From Bacillota bacterium (GTDB taxonomy: Bacteria; Bacillota; UBA4882; UBA10575), in contig JAAYHY010000025.1 in the NCBI GenBank assembly GCA_012735135.1, positions 1-38,624 of the forward strand: a DNA stretch of 38,624 bases, read 5' to 3'. How positions within the stretch are numbered: the stretch's first letter is position 1; each line of letters starts with the position of its first letter. Position numbers and translations under genes: made by a program. The notes beneath the pieces were generated by a model. That model was given only the letters and a program-made list of their open reading frames with translations, was not told the origin of the DNA and searched no databases. Below, piece by piece: positions 38,614-38,624 of this stretch.

Positions 38614-38624
38614 GAGCAGATAAG

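Overview
The window looks like part of the chromosome of an anaerobic, sugar-fermenting member of the Bacillota. The evidence is strong Shine-Dalgarno sites, frequent TTG and GTG starts, ROK and PRD-type sugar regulators, PTS genes with a regulatory HPr serine, a Na+-pumping decarboxylase, and a thioredoxin-reductase homologue that lacks an NADPH site. The genus cannot be fixed from the sequence alone. Most genes are on the plus strand. I see no phage, insertion sequence, CRISPR array or rRNA operon.

Layout. (1) 1-870: the 3' end of glycerol kinase, tRNA-Arg(UCG) and two terminators. (2) 870-8105: a strong promoter drives a creatinase-like M24 protein, an RbsA/RbsC-type importer with two permeases, a frameshifted binding lipoprotein and a ROK regulator. 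(3) 8130-16611: a second ROK regulator, a GH15 glucosidase, a MalF/MalG/MalE-type importer and a GH31 glucosidase, together an alpha-gluco-oligosaccharide uptake and hydrolysis island. (4) 16640-18434: a nucleotidyltransferase, and an MBL-fold hydrolase on the minus strand. (5) 18435-19091: a 656-base non-coding stretch with a very strong orphan terminator. (6) 19092-27492: a PTS operon holding a PRD regulator with fused EIIB and EIIA domains, a class II aldolase/epimerase, ascorbate-type EIIB and EIIC, a phosphotriesterase-family lactonase, a HAD phosphatase, enzyme I and HPr. (7) 27498-29678, minus strand: a MATE exporter and an SDR reductase. (8) 29853-33364: a thioredoxin-reductase-like flavoprotein, a GH13 amylase and TlyA. 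(9) 33505-34668, minus strand: a GNAT-like protein. (10) 34780-38507: a Na+-translocating oxaloacetate decarboxylase operon with split alpha subunit, behind a promoter carrying a 10-bp inverted repeat and a leader of about 285 nt.

How the parts fit. Regions 2, 3 and 6 are three carbohydrate-type acquisition modules, each with its own regulator. Region 6 is the most striking: it encodes the whole relay EI, HPr, EIIA, EIIB, EIIC, but the only EIIA is a domain of the transcription regulator. Its enzymes suggest a phosphorylated sugar lactone is opened by the lactonase and then handled by the epimerase/aldolase. Region 10 would turn oxaloacetate decarboxylation into a sodium gradient.

Other points of interest are the M24 protein that has lost both bridging metal aspartates, the flavoprotein that keeps its CxxC but lacks the NADPH fingerprint, a family of related structured intergenic elements, long perfect hairpins without U-tracts behind both binding-protein genes, and a tiny ORF that takes the ribosome binding site of the GH31 gene. 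Many true starts lie inside the longest open frame; this is stated gene by gene.
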